From Thiobacillus sp. 0-1251 (GTDB lineage: Bacteria > Pseudomonadota > Gammaproteobacteria > Burkholderiales > Thiobacillaceae): 64,000 nt of DNA. The notes below the pieces were generated by a model. It did no database searches, was not told the DNA's origin, and saw only the letters and a program-made list of their open reading frames with translations. The DNA lies in contig MKWL01000001.1 of the NCBI GenBank assembly GCA_001899305.1, forward strand, positions 558,001-622,000, read 5' to 3'. Shown here piece after piece: positions 47,227 to 61,399 of this stretch. Position numbers and translations under genes: made by a program. Position 1 is the first letter of the stretch. Every line of letters begins with the position of its first letter.

Positions 47227-48339
47227 TCAGAACAGGAGGCTGAGCGAGGACATGAAGCCTTCGGGCGCGTCGATGGTGTTGTGCGTGGCACCGTTCCATT
47301 CCGCCTTCAATACGATCGCCGGCGTGACCCGGTAATTCAGGCCGGCGACCCACAGCCGGGTGGCCTGCGCTTCCTGCGCCTTGCGGTAGAGCTCATAGCG
47401 ACCGACCGCATAGAGCTTGGCGGTCAGCGGGACCACCAACTGGCCGAAGGCGCCTTTCTCGTCCCAGTCGCTGCCGTTGTCCGAGAACCGGTAGATGCCT
47501 TCACCGCTGATTTCGTAGCGGTTGCGCGTCCAGACGAAATCGACCCCGAGCAGCTGCTTTTTCTCGTCGCGGGTCTTTTTCTGTTCGAAGGCCGCGTAGG
47601 AAAAACCGATCTGCCCGTCCGTGAGCAGGGGGAAGGCTACATGGGCGCCGATGGCTTCGTAGAACGGATCCAGAACCGGATTGGGACGCAGCTCCCCGCC
47701 TTTCGATGCGTAGAGGGAATACTCGGTGCCGTTCGCCACGTTCGGCAGCGTCCCGTTGAGCATCAGTCCCGTCGCGTTGGTGGGAAACGTCGCGGTGGTG
47801 ACGAGCGGACGCGACGTCGTCCAGACCAGCGGCGTCGCATGGATGAGATTCCAGCGGCCGATGGGGGTGAGGAACTTGCCGGCGCGGATCGTGGTGGTGT
47901 CGGTGATGGCATAGTCGAGGTAGAGCCGTTCCAGCGCCAGGTAGCGGGTTTCCCCTTCGCGGTCGGACACGGGCGTCGCCAGCACGTTCTCGTAATCGAG
48001 CTCGGAGAAGAACTTCCAGCGGCTCTCGCCCTGCCACCAGACGAACAGGCTCAGGTTGTCGAGCGCGGCGCGGGCGGGCGCATGGTGCAGGTGCTCGAAG
48101 CTGGCCGTGGCATAGCCGCCCAGCGAGAAGCCGGTGTCCGCCAGCTGGAGGCCTTCGCCCAGGCGGTAGTTGACGTCGGACAATGCGCCGTCTCCGGCGG
48201 CGGCCTGGGTGCACGCGAACGCCAGGGCGAACGCAGCGAGCCGTCGCACGACAGCGCGCAAGGACAGGCACGGAGTCGGCGGGGGCGGACCGGATTTTTC
48301 GTGTTCTTGTCGCGTTCCGGCCTCATTCCAGACTTTCAT
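47227..48339 (-). CDS. outer membrane porin-like beta-barrel protein
   Basis: 370 residues if started at ATG 48339. That start sits only 18 bases from the divergent kinase start, and the recognisable signal (LAAFALAFACTQAAA) begins about 30 residues in, so the true start may be later. The mature part has alternating beta-strand patterns (GFSLGGYATASFEHLH, LDYAITDTTTIRAGKFLTPIGRWNLIH) and ends in Phe, as outer membrane barrels do. It is likely an anion or small-solute porin working with the binding protein downstream. Confidence 0.8.
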   Translation of the reverse strand: MKVWNEAGTRQEHEKSGPPPPTPCLSLRAVVRRLAAFALAFACTQAAAGDGALSDVNYRLGEGLQLADTGFSLGGYATASFEHLHHAPARAALDNLSLFVWWQGESRWKFFSELDYENVLATPVSDREGETRYLALERLYLDYAITDTTTIRAGKFLTPIGRWNLIHATPLVWTTSRPLVTTATFPTNATGLMLNGTLPNVANGTEYSLYASKGGELRPNPVLDPFYEAIGAHVAFPLLTDGQIGFSYAAFEQKKTRDEKKQLLGVDFVWTRNRYEISGEGIYRFSDNGSDWDEKGAFGQLVVPLTAKLYAVGRYELYRKAQEAQATRLWVAGLNYRVTPAIVLKAEWNGATHNTIDAPEGFMSSLSLLF

Positions 48340-48357
48340 TCGGCTACCATCCTCAGT

Positions 48358-50124
48358 GTGACCATACGCAAGACGCTACTCATCGCCTTCCTCAGCGTCG
48401 GCCTTTTGCCCGCCATACTTCTGGCCAGCCTGGCTTTTGTCAAGGCGCGTGAGGCCGTGCAGGCGGAGATCGAACGCAACCTTGCCATCCAGGCGACCGG
48501 GGTCGCCGCGGACATCGACAAGATGATGTTCGAACGCCTGCAGAACGCCGCCACCTGGAGCCATCTCGACATCATGCAGGACCTGCAGGTGCGCGACGTC
48601 GACAAGCGCCTCTCGCATTTCCTGTCCGATCTGCATGCCGGCTACAAGGATGTGTATCTCGCGCTTGCGTGCGTCGACCGTGACGGGCGGATCATCAGCA
48701 GCAGCGATGCGGCCGAGGTCGGCCGCCAGGTGACGGACCGGCCGGTCTGGCTCGGCGCCGCGCTGTCGGGCGCGGACGTGGCGCTCGAATCGCCGACCGG
48801 GCAGGAAGACGGCGGGCTGGTGATGCGGGTGCCGGTGGCTTCGGCGTTCGCCGGCGGCACGCTCGGCCAGCTGCGGCTGAAGCTCGACTGGACCGAGATC
48901 GACGACGTGCTGGACCAGGCCACCAGCGGCGGCGGCCGCATGCTGGCCGTGCTCGACCGCGACGGCCGGCTGATCGCGGCATCGAAGGAACTCCGCACGC
49001 GCGGCATGCTGCTGGGCAAGGCGCTCGCCGCGTGGCGCACGGCGGCGGCCGGTCCGACCGTGTCGGTGCGGCCGGGCGCGCCGGTGGCGGATTCCGACGT
49101 CATCGTCGGCGCCGCGCGTGCGCATGGCTATGCCAATTTCGCCGGCTTCGGCTGGACCACGCTGATCATCCAGCCCGTCGACCAGGCCCTCGCGCCGGTC
49201 CATCGCATGGCGCTCATCTTCCTCGGCCTGCTGGGCCTCATCATGCTGCTGACCTTTTCCATGGCCAGCTGGGTCAGCCGCGAGATCGCTCGGCCCGTCG
49301 CCGCGCTGACCGGCTTTGCCCGCGGCTACATGCGCAACAAGATCCTGCAGGCGCCGCCGGTCGCGCGCGGGGGCGAAGTCGGCGAACTGACCGACGCCTT
49401 CGTGCAGATGATGCGCGACATCGACCAGTCGCAGCAGAACCTGGTGCGTGCCTCGAAACTGGCGGTGGTCGGCGAGATGTCCTCGGTGATCGCGCACGAG
49501 GTGCGCACGCCGCTCGGTATCCTGCGTTCCTCGGCGCAGATGCTGCAACGCGAATCCGGCATCAGCGACGAGGGGCGCGAGCTGGTCGGGTTCATCGAGA
49601 GCGAGACCGAGCGGCTCAACCGCCTGGTGTCGGCCATGCTCGACACCGCCCGGCCGCGCGCGCCGTCGTATGCCGCCGTGGACATGCACGCGCTGATCGA
49701 GAAGAGCATCGCCATGCTGGGCGCGCAGGCCGGCAAGAAACAGGTCAGTGTGACCGCCCGCTTGCGGGCGACGCGGCCGGTGATCGAATGCGACGAGGAA
49801 CAGATCACCCAGGTCCTGCTCAACCTGTTGATGAACGGCCTGCAGATCCTCGATCATGGCGGGCAGATCGAACTGGCGACCCATGACGACGACGCGTTCC
49901 TGACCATCGAAATGGCCGACGATGGGCCGGGCATCGACCCGGCCGAGCGGACCCGCGTGTTCGAGGCCTTCTTCTTCAAGCGCGAAGGCGGCATCGGACT
50001 GGGGCTGGCCATCGTGCAGCAGATCGTGGGTGCCCACGGGGGCGAAATCGAAGCGGCGGAAAGCAAGCTGGGCGGTGCGTTGTTCCGCATCCGCCTGCCG
50101 CGCAGGCAATCGGGAGAGACATGA
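48358..50124 (+). CDS. membrane sensor histidine kinase of a sigma-54 two-component system
   Basis: 588 residues from a GTG at 48358. A membrane helix at about 7-28, a periplasmic Cache-like sensor domain (about 30-284) and a second helix (about 285-307) come first. HAMP follows at about 308-360. The catalytic core has phospho-acceptor His380 in VIAHEVRTPLGILRSSAQML, an N-box in LLNLLMNGLQIL, ADDGPGID and GGIGLGLAIVQ. It overlaps the activator gene (ATGA). The sensed ligand is unknown. It is divergent from the porin/binding-protein pair. Confidence 0.92.
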   Translation: MTIRKTLLIAFLSVGLLPAILLASLAFVKAREAVQAEIERNLAIQATGVAADIDKMMFERLQNAATWSHLDIMQDLQVRDVDKRLSHFLSDLHAGYKDVYLALACVDRDGRIISSSDAAEVGRQVTDRPVWLGAALSGADVALESPTGQEDGGLVMRVPVASAFAGGTLGQLRLKLDWTEIDDVLDQATSGGGRMLAVLDRDGRLIAASKELRTRGMLLGKALAAWRTAAAGPTVSVRPGAPVADSDVIVGAARAHGYANFAGFGWTTLIIQPVDQALAPVHRMALIFLGLLGLIMLLTFSMASWVSREIARPVAALTGFARGYMRNKILQAPPVARGGEVGELTDAFVQMMRDIDQSQQNLVRASKLAVVGEMSSVIAHEVRTPLGILRSSAQMLQRESGISDEGRELVGFIESETERLNRLVSAMLDTARPRAPSYAAVDMHALIEKSIAMLGAQAGKKQVSVTARLRATRPVIECDEEQITQVLLNLLMNGLQILDHGGQIELATHDDDAFLTIEMADDGPGIDPAERTRVFEAFFFKREGGIGLGLAIVQQIVGAHGGEIEAAESKLGGALFRIRLPRRQSGET

Positions 50125-51494
50125 AAGGCAGACAGATCCTCGTCGTGGACGACGAACCCAAGATGCGGCGCGTCCTCGAAATCATGTTGCAGAAGATGGG
50201 CCACCGTGTGCTCGCTGCCGGCAACGGCGTCGAGGCGCTCGCACTGTTCCAGGCGAACAGCGTCGACCTCGTCATCACCGACCTGCGCATGCCCGAGATG
50301 GACGGCATCGAACTGCTGGCCGCGCTGCGGGCGCAGGCGTCGGATGTCCCGGTGATGGTGATCACCGCGCACGGCACCATCGAGACCGCGGTGGCCGCGA
50401 TGAAGCATGGCGCCTGCGACTATATCCTGCGGCCGTTCGACATCGACGTGGTGGAACTCGCCGTCGACCGCGTGCTGAACGGTGCTGCGGTGGCGCAACA
50501 GAACGCCTTCCTGCGGCAGGAGATCGAGCGCGGCTGGGATGCCTTCGTCGGTACCAGCGAGCCGATGCGGGCGGTGTACGAACTGATCCAGCGCGTCGGA
50601 CCGAGCAAGGCGTCGGTGCTGATCACCGGCGAAACGGGTACCGGCAAGGAACTCGCCGCGCGCGCGCTGCATCATGCCTCGCCGCGCCGCGACAAGCTGT
50701 TCGTGCCGATCAATTGTGCGGCGATCCCGGCCGACATCCTGGAAAGCGAACTGTTCGGTTACGAGAAGGGCGCCTTCACCGGCGCGGTCAAGGAACGCGT
50801 CGGCAAGTTCGAACTGGCCGACGGCGGCACGATCTTCCTCGACGAGCTGACCGAAATGCCGCTGCCGCTGCAGGCCAAGCTGCTGCGCGTGCTGCAGGAA
50901 AACACCATCGAGCGCCTCGGCGGCAACCGCGTCATCGAACTCGACCTGCGCGTCATCGCCGCCACCAACCGCGATCCGCTGGAAAGCGTGCGGGAAGGCA
51001 CGCTGCGCGAAGACCTCTACTACCGGGTCAACGTGTTCTCGATCGAACTGCCGCCCCTGCGCGCGCGGACCAAAGACATCGCTGGCCTGGTCGAGCACTT
51101 CATCGCCAAGCACGGCCATTCGACGGCAGCCACCCGCCTCACGCCCCGGGCGCTCGAGCGCCTGTGCGACTACGACTGGCCGGGCAACGTGCGCGAACTG
51201 GAAAACATGGTCGAGCGGGCCTTGATCCTGAGCGGCGGCGGCACGCTGGACGAACAGCATTTCCTGCTCAACCCGCGCGCCGTCGACAACAAGCCCAGGC
51301 CGGCCGCCGCGCCGGCCGAAAGCCAGAAGGCCCCGCCGCCGCTGAACCAGGCGGTCGAGGACCTCGAGGCGCGGCTGATCGACGAGGCGCTGGCGCAGGC
51401 CGAGGGCAACAAGGCCAAGGCCGCCGCGCTGCTCGACATCAGCGAGCGCACCCTCTGGTACAAGCTGAAGAAATACCGCCCCGAGCAGTCCTGA
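50121..51494 (+). CDS. NtrC-family sigma-54-dependent response regulator
   Basis: 457 residues. The receiver domain (1-120) has phospho-acceptor Asp54 ([12 protein letters not shown]). The AAA+ domain (about 140-370) has Walker [17 protein letters not shown], the sigma-54 contact loop GAFTGA, and Walker B GGTIFLDE. The C-terminal Fis-type helix-turn-helix is [24 protein letters not shown]. All parts needed to activate sigma-54 promoters are intact. Its likely sites are the two 26-bp palindromes at 46738 and 51509; the second lies just after its own stop. Confidence 0.95.
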   Translation: MKGRQILVVDDEPKMRRVLEIMLQKMGHRVLAAGNGVEALALFQANSVDLVITDLRMPEMDGIELLAALRAQASDVPVMVITAHGTIETAVAAMKHGACDYILRPFDIDVVELAVDRVLNGAAVAQQNAFLRQEIERGWDAFVGTSEPMRAVYELIQRVGPSKASVLITGETGTGKELAARALHHASPRRDKLFVPINCAAIPADILESELFGYEKGAFTGAVKERVGKFELADGGTIFLDELTEMPLPLQAKLLRVLQENTIERLGGNRVIELDLRVIAATNRDPLESVREGTLREDLYYRVNVFSIELPPLRARTKDIAGLVEHFIAKHGHSTAATRLTPRALERLCDYDWPGNVRELENMVERALILSGGGTLDEQHFLLNPRAVDNKPRPAAAPAESQKAPPPLNQAVEDLEARLIDEALAQAEGNKAKAAALLDISERTLWYKLKKYRPEQS

Positions 51495-51508
51495 ACGCGG
51501 CACCACCC

Positions 51509-51534
51509 TGCAAGTTTTGTCGACGATTCTTGCA
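51509..51534. promoter_or_regulatory. 26-bp palindromic activator site, copy 2
   Basis: TGCAAG, four bases, GTCGAC, four bases, CTTGCA, centred at 51521.5, with all three hexamers identical to copy 1. It ends 87 bases before the -24 element of the sigma-54 promoter at 51622. Confidence 0.8.
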
Positions 51535-51621
51535 TGCGTCCTGTGCCGTCCTGCGGTGCGGGCGGCGGCGGATGCGCCACGTATCCCATGAAATCAATGC
51601 CTTGAAGCGGTGCCGTGCAGC

Positions 51622-51637
51622 TGGCATCGCGCTTGCA
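51622..51637 (+). promoter_or_regulatory. sigma-54 promoter of the outer membrane barrel gene
   Basis: TGGCAT-CGCGC-TTGCA with GG and GC exactly 10 bases apart. It is 58 bases before the ATG at 51695. Confidence 0.8.
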
Positions 51638-51694
51638 GATTGGAGGTGTCGCCGGCAGATCCGGCGGCCCCTCCATTCACTTCAGGAAGACTCC

Positions 51695-52318
51695 ATGAAA
51701 CTTCAGCATCTGGCATCGTTCGCCCTGCTTGCCCTGTCCACCACGGCATTCGCCGACGGTTTCTACGGCGTGGGCGAGATCACCCGTTCGAATCTGTCGC
51801 TCGACCGCAATCATTTCGACGGTGCGCTGCTCGCCAACGGCGCAACCGGACTGTCCAGCAGCGATTCCGGCAACCGCACCAAGTGGCGCCTGCAGGGCGG
51901 TTATCGCTTCAATCCGAACCTGGCGGTGGAAGCCGGCTACATCGATTTCGGCAAAGCCAAGTACACGGCGAGCTACAGCGGCGGCAGCGCCCAGGGATCG
52001 CTGAAGGCCGGCGGCGTGGACGTGGCGGCGCTGCTTTCGCTGCCGCTGAGCGACAGCTTTTCCGTGTTCGGCAAGGCGGGCGTGGTCGCAGCGAAAGTCG
52101 ATTCCCGCCTTAGCGCCAGCGGCGCGGCCGTTGCAGCGAGCGGCGACGCGTCGACCCACGTCGTCCGTCCCCTGCTGGGCGTGGGCGCTCTCTACAAGCT
52201 CAGTGACCATGTCGACCTGCGCGCCGACTACGACCATGTGAGCGGGCTCGGCAAATCCGACAAGACCGGCAAGATGACCGCCAACATGGTTTCGCTGGGC
52301 GTCGCCTACAATTTCTGA
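51695..52318 (+). CDS. OmpA-like eight-stranded outer membrane barrel protein
   Basis: 207 residues. The signal peptide MKLQHLASFALLALSTTAFA is followed by alternating beta strands (KWRLQGGYRFNPNLAVEAGYIDFGKAKY, FSVFGKAGVVAAKVDS, YKLSDHVDLRADYDHV) and a C-terminal VSLGVAYNF with terminal Phe. It resembles the OmpA N-terminal barrel / opacity family without a peptidoglycan domain. It is predicted to be controlled by the adjacent two-component system via sigma-54. AGGA ribosome site. Confidence 0.85.
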   Translation: MKLQHLASFALLALSTTAFADGFYGVGEITRSNLSLDRNHFDGALLANGATGLSSSDSGNRTKWRLQGGYRFNPNLAVEAGYIDFGKAKYTASYSGGSAQGSLKAGGVDVAALLSLPLSDSFSVFGKAGVVAAKVDSRLSASGAAVAASGDASTHVVRPLLGVGALYKLSDHVDLRADYDHVSGLGKSDKTGKMTANMVSLGVAYNF

Positions 52319-52959
52319 CGGCGTGTCCGCCCCCCTCGCCGACGGGTCTGCGTCCCCTTGCTTCGGGATGTCCGACACGGAAGCGAGGGCGAGCGAGGCG
52401 ATACATCGGGCGCGGAGAGAGGCCCATCAGGCTGGTTGGCATCCCAACCCGAGACGCATGAATGTACCAGCCTGTATTGTTTTCGCTTCTAGTGCTGATG
52501 GTATTAAATAACCAGAATAAAAATAAATATCAAAAAATGACGAACCAATATCGATCTATAAGCCAATAATCAGGCATTAAATGCTCTGTAGTTTTACGAC
52601 AATCCAACATAAAATTAAAAATAACTGTTTAAATACAATGAACTGAATTGTTCATGTCTGTTTGAATGAAACAATTGACAAGTTTTCTTTGATTCCTATT
52701 TTTGTCGGAATATTTTACATATTATGAATCCTTTCCCCGTGCGTTTCGAATAACAATCTGTTTTTATTGAAAATAAACAAGAGGAACGGGAATTGCTTGG
52801 TTAGCCGGATTTGCGGAGGGTGTCCCGGAGTTGATGGTCGATCAGGCAAAGGAGCGTGCGATGACGATGGTGTAGCGGTACCGCCCCTCGTGGAATCCGA
52901 GAGGCCCGAGGATTGAACCCCAACCAGAGAGCGTTTGCATAATTAGGAGGAAGACAAAA
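52319..52959. other. non-coding, partly AT-rich region
   Basis: 640 bases with no convincing gene. From about 52480 to 52790 the sequence is markedly A/T-rich, in sharp contrast to both sides, and looks foreign or like a silenced promoter region. A short stem GGTTGG-CATC-CCAACC lies at 52434-52449. The part from 52800 on is GC-rich again and forms the leader of the next gene. Confidence 0.6.
52675..52702 (+). promoter_or_regulatory. sigma-70-type promoter in the AT-rich region
   Basis: TTGACA at 52675-52680 and TATTTT at 52697-52702 are separated by 16 bases. This would give a long 5' leader of about 250 bases before the gene at 52960. Confidence 0.5.
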
Positions 52960-54123
52960 ATGAATTTTCGTGGAACCAGGCTGAGGACAAACAAGACGAT
53001 AAGGGGCCTTCTGGCCCTGGCCATCCTGGCGTCCGTATCGAGCGCGGCGTATGCCGACAAGGATAGGGATGCCGACAGGGGCAAGACGGCTTTTCAACGT
53101 GTCGACGGCGACCTCTCGGTGATGGTGCTGGGGTCAGGCGGCCCCATGGCCACGCTTGAAGGCCGGGCCAGTGCGGGTTACTTGATCTTTACCGACGGCA
53201 AGCCAAGGATCCTGATGGACGTGGGGGGCGGTACCTATCAGCGTCTGGCGCAGAGCGGCACGGATGTCCGGGATCTGGATATCGTCCTGCTGAGCCACTT
53301 GCACGCCGACCACACGGGGGATTTGACCTCGGTGATCAAGACCATCTACTTCCACAGCAACCAGGCGCGCGCGGCGGCTGCCGCGCAAGGCATTGCGCTG
53401 CCCGGCCGGACCGCGCCCACGCTTCCCGCAGCCACGCCGGGGGTGTATTACCCGAACGGCCTGCCGGTCTACCCGGCCACCGCGGATTATGTGGATGAAC
53501 ATTTTTCCGTCCAGAAAGGGGGCGTCGAACGCTATCTGCAGGCATTTGTGGCCGGCATCAGCGATGACAATGGTCCCCCCACCCTGCCGGGTGAAAGTGC
53601 GAGCATCTTTGCCTATACCGCTCACGATCTGCCGTCGACCGTGCCCGGCGCCACGGTCCAAACCGTGCTGACCGCACCGGACGGCCTCGTGATCAAGTCC
53701 ATCGCCGTGGATCACGGTCCGGTTCCTGCGGTGGCCTATCGCATTGAATACAAGGGCCACACCGTGGTGTATTCAGGCGACACGGGAACCAAAGGTATCG
53801 GTCCGAAACAGTTGGGCCAGGGCAACATGGCGACCATTTCGCGGGATGCGGACCTGCTGATCTATGACACGGCGGTCATGGAAGCGGGCGATGCGCCCCC
53901 CAACCCCCTGTTCCATATTCTGCACAGCGAGCCATCCCTGATTGCGGGCGTGGCGATCGATGCCAATGTGAGGAAACTGGTGCTGTCCCACCTTACGCCT
54001 GTCACGAGTCCGCGCGTGGGCGAAATCAAGGACATCATCAAGGGCTTGGGGTTCAGGGGGAAAATCAGGGAGGCAAAAGACCTGGATGTATATAACCTGG
54101 ACCAGGGCGACCGTGACGATTGA
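52960..54123 (+). CDS. secreted metallo-beta-lactamase-fold hydrolase
   Basis: 387 residues with a signal peptide (KTIRGLLALAILASVSSAAYA). The metal-binding motif is SHLHADHTGD, with later ligands in VVYSGDTG and LSHLTP. It is closer to the RNase Z/arylsulfatase-like branch of the superfamily than to antibiotic-hydrolysing lactamases. A long insert between the first and second metal motifs (about 130-230) is unusual. Strong AGGAGGA ribosome site. A terminator follows, so it is a single-gene unit. The substrate is unknown. Confidence 0.88.
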   Translation: MNFRGTRLRTNKTIRGLLALAILASVSSAAYADKDRDADRGKTAFQRVDGDLSVMVLGSGGPMATLEGRASAGYLIFTDGKPRILMDVGGGTYQRLAQSGTDVRDLDIVLLSHLHADHTGDLTSVIKTIYFHSNQARAAAAAQGIALPGRTAPTLPAATPGVYYPNGLPVYPATADYVDEHFSVQKGGVERYLQAFVAGISDDNGPPTLPGESASIFAYTAHDLPSTVPGATVQTVLTAPDGLVIKSIAVDHGPVPAVAYRIEYKGHTVVYSGDTGTKGIGPKQLGQGNMATISRDADLLIYDTAVMEAGDAPPNPLFHILHSEPSLIAGVAIDANVRKLVLSHLTPVTSPRVGEIKDIIKGLGFRGKIREAKDLDVYNLDQGDRDD

Positions 54124-54155
54124 GTTTTTTCCCGGTACGACGCCCTGATTTGGTA

Positions 54156-54179
54156 GCCGTCCCGATGGACGGCTTTTTT
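54156..54179 (+). terminator. rho-independent terminator of the metallo-beta-lactamase gene
   Basis: GCCGTCC pairs with GGACGGC around CGAT, followed by TTTTTT. Confidence 0.93.
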
Positions 54180-54200
54180 CATCATGGGGCGGTGGGGTGG

Positions 54201-56718
<2,518 letters not shown>

Positions 56719-56724
56719 GCCGGT

Positions 56725-57579
56725 TCAGTCGAACACGACGGTCTTGTTGGCGTACACCAGCACGCGGTTGTCGAGATGCCACTTCACCGCGCGCGACAGC
56801 ACCACCTTTTCCAGGTCGGCGCCCTTGTTGATCAGGTCGTCGAGGCTGTCGCGGTGCGAGATGCGCGCCACGTCCTGCTCGATGATGGGGCCGTCGTCGA
56901 GCGTCTCGGTGACGTAGTGCGCGGTCGCGCCGATCAGCTTGACGCCGCGCTCGAACGCCCGGTGGTAGGGCTTGGCGCCGTGGAAGGCCGGCAGGAAGGA
57001 ATGGTGGATGTTGATGATGCGGTTGGGAAAATGGCGGATGAAATCGGCCGACAGCACCTGCATGTAGCGCGCCAGCACGATGAAGTCGATCTTCTGGTCG
57101 CGCAGGATCGCCAGCTGGATCTGCTCGGCCTCGTGCTTGGCGTCCTTGTGCACGACCAGGTGCTGGAAGGGCACGCGGTAGGCCTCGGCCAGCCAGCGCG
57201 TGTCCTCGTGGTTGCTGAGGATGATCGGCAGCTCGCAATGCAGTTCGCCGCTCTGGTAGCGGTAGAGCAGGTCGGCCAGACAGTGGTCGAACTTCGACAC
57301 GAACACCGCCAGGCGCGGCTTGCGGCTCGACTCGGCGAGCCGCCAAGTCATCCCGAAGCGCTCGGCGAGGGGACCGAAGGCTGCGGCGAATTCGGCCAGG
57401 TCGAGGTTGAAGTCCGCCAGTTCCCATTCCACCCGCATCAGGAACAGCTTCAGTTCGGCGTCCTGGTGCTGGTCGGCATGCAGGATGTTGGCGTTGTGCG
57501 ACAGCAGGAAATCGGCAATGGCGGCGACCAGTCCCTTCTGGTCGGGGCAGGAAATCAGCAGGACGGCGGTATGACGCAT
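56725..57579 (-). CDS. purU: formyltetrahydrofolate deformylase
   Basis: 284 residues from the ATG at 57579 (MRHTAVLLISCPDQKGLVAAIADFL); longer starts up to 57621 exist. It hydrolyses 10-formyl-THF to THF and formate, balancing one-carbon units. The N-terminal ACT domain covers about 1-85. The formyl-transferase-type catalytic domain has the Asn-His-Asp set in INIHHSFLPAFHGAKPYHRAFERGVKLIGATAHYVTETLDDGPII. It is followed by the PilZ-like gene after 6 bases. Confidence 0.95.
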   Translation of the reverse strand: MRHTAVLLISCPDQKGLVAAIADFLLSHNANILHADQHQDAELKLFLMRVEWELADFNLDLAEFAAAFGPLAERFGMTWRLAESSRKPRLAVFVSKFDHCLADLLYRYQSGELHCELPIILSNHEDTRWLAEAYRVPFQHLVVHKDAKHEAEQIQLAILRDQKIDFIVLARYMQVLSADFIRHFPNRIINIHHSFLPAFHGAKPYHRAFERGVKLIGATAHYVTETLDDGPIIEQDVARISHRDSLDDLINKGADLEKVVLSRAVKWHLDNRVLVYANKTVVFD

Positions 57580-57668
57580 GGGCGGACCGGGAAGGTGTGG
57601 TTTTTTCGCCATCATAACCAAAATTCCCCTGATTCTCTTAAGGGAAGCGGCTGCCGGACCTCGCCCGG

Positions 57669-57712
57669 GCCCGCGCCGCGCAAAGATTCAGCAGTCTTTG
57701 CGCGGAGCGGGC
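57669..57712. repeat. strong inverted repeat in the purU-nrdA divergent region
   Basis: CCGCGCAAAG and CTTTGCGCGG pair perfectly around a 10-base loop. After one mismatch the stem extends by six more GC pairs. It sits about 90 bases upstream of the purU start and 190 bases upstream of the nrdA promoter. It could be a structured 5' leader of purU or a repeat element. Confidence 0.55.
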
Positions 57713-57900
57713 GGCCTGCAGGCGGACTGGACAAACCGGACTTCACCGCATTCCACGGCCCGGCCGGGCGTTTCGTGGCGCCAGGCCCTGTCCTGCCGCA
57801 GTGCTGGTCAAACTTTAGGCATCCCGTCCGGCAAAAACTTTGATTTGTCTTGGGATTTTCAGGGCCATGAAAAATCTTGTCCGGATACGCCGGATCCGGG

Positions 57901-57928
57901 TTGACATGCCGGGCAGGACACCTAGAAT
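57901..57928 (+). promoter_or_regulatory. nrdA promoter
   Basis: TTGACA at 57901-57906 and TAGAAT at 57923-57928, 16 bases apart. The regulatory boxes follow just downstream, consistent with repression. Confidence 0.75.
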
Positions 57929-57950
57929 TTGTATCCAGCCTCTGCCAACA

Positions 57951-57966
57951 CCACAATATGTTGTGA
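57951..57966. promoter_or_regulatory. NrdR-type box
   Basis: The core CACAATAT-G-TTGTG closely matches the NrdR palindrome (CACWATATATWGTG). A weaker partner (GCTGTGTATAAGGTGT) begins 43 bases downstream at 57994, about four helical turns away. Confidence 0.65.
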
Positions 57967-57970
57967 ATAA
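57962..57970 (-). promoter_or_regulatory. DnaA box 1 upstream of nrdA
   Basis: The minus strand reads TTATTCACA, a perfect TTATNCACA match. It overlaps the NrdR box by five bases. Confidence 0.6.
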
Positions 57971-57995
57971 AACTGTTGGCGAGGGTCGGGCAAGC

Positions 57996-58004
57996 TGTGT
58001 ATAA
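57996..58004 (-). promoter_or_regulatory. DnaA box 2 upstream of nrdA
   Basis: The minus strand reads TTATACACA, a perfect TTATNCACA match, same orientation as box 1 and 34 bases away. Confidence 0.65.
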
Positions 58005-58076
58005 GGTGTGGATGTTTCGCACCCCGGCATGGCCAGCCCGGATTGTCGTTACACCACCACCAAGGAGCCCCCCTCG

Positions 58077-61001
<2,925 letters not shown>

Positions 61002-61099
61002 AGGGGTAACAGGAGGCGGAGCATAGAAGAGGCAGACCTGGTCAATGGATGCAGTCGCGGTGTGCGGCGGTTCGTTGGCCGGGAGCGGCCCGGCAGCCC

Positions 61100-61133
61100 G
61101 GTCACTTTTCTTGCTTGCCCAAGAAAAGTAACC
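61100..61133. repeat. intergenic inverted repeat (ACTTTTCTTG family)
   Basis: ACTTTTCTTG and CAAGAAAAGT pair perfectly around CTTGCC, extended by GGT/ACC after one mismatch. The following AACCAAAAGAAGGGCACCCCGC is also part of a pattern I recall as widespread between genes of beta- and gammaproteobacteria. Confidence 0.75.
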
Positions 61134-61373
61134 AAAAGAAGGGCACCCCGCTGCGCCACCCCTTCGGGGGGGGGCCTCGACTGAACCGATCCATCGGGGC
61201 GGCTGCGCAACTCGCCCTGCGGGCTCAGACAGTGCTCGCCGAATTCCCCCGCCGGCTCGATCCAGTCGAGGTGGCGCAGAGGGGAAAAAACCGGGGCGCA
61301 GAGGTGACGAAGCTGGTTTTAGGTTGACCGTTCGTCTTCGGCAGAGCGTGGTGCGGCTAGTTATTAGTTAGCC

Positions 61374-61399
61374 GTTCGCCCTGAGCTCGTCGAAGGGAG
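61374..61399. repeat. intergenic repeat (TTCGCCCTGAGC...TCGAAGGG family)
   Basis: GTTCGCCCTGAGCTCGTCGA followed by AGGG resembles a short palindromic element common in proteobacterial intergenic DNA. CCCT and AGGG form the stem base. Confidence 0.65.

Noticed and set aside
49922-51694. Long plus-strand frame over the kinase/activator region leading into the OmpA-like gene
   Set aside because: Only the last part from 51695 has a signal peptide, ribosome site and beta-barrel pattern; the rest is a shadow of the activator.
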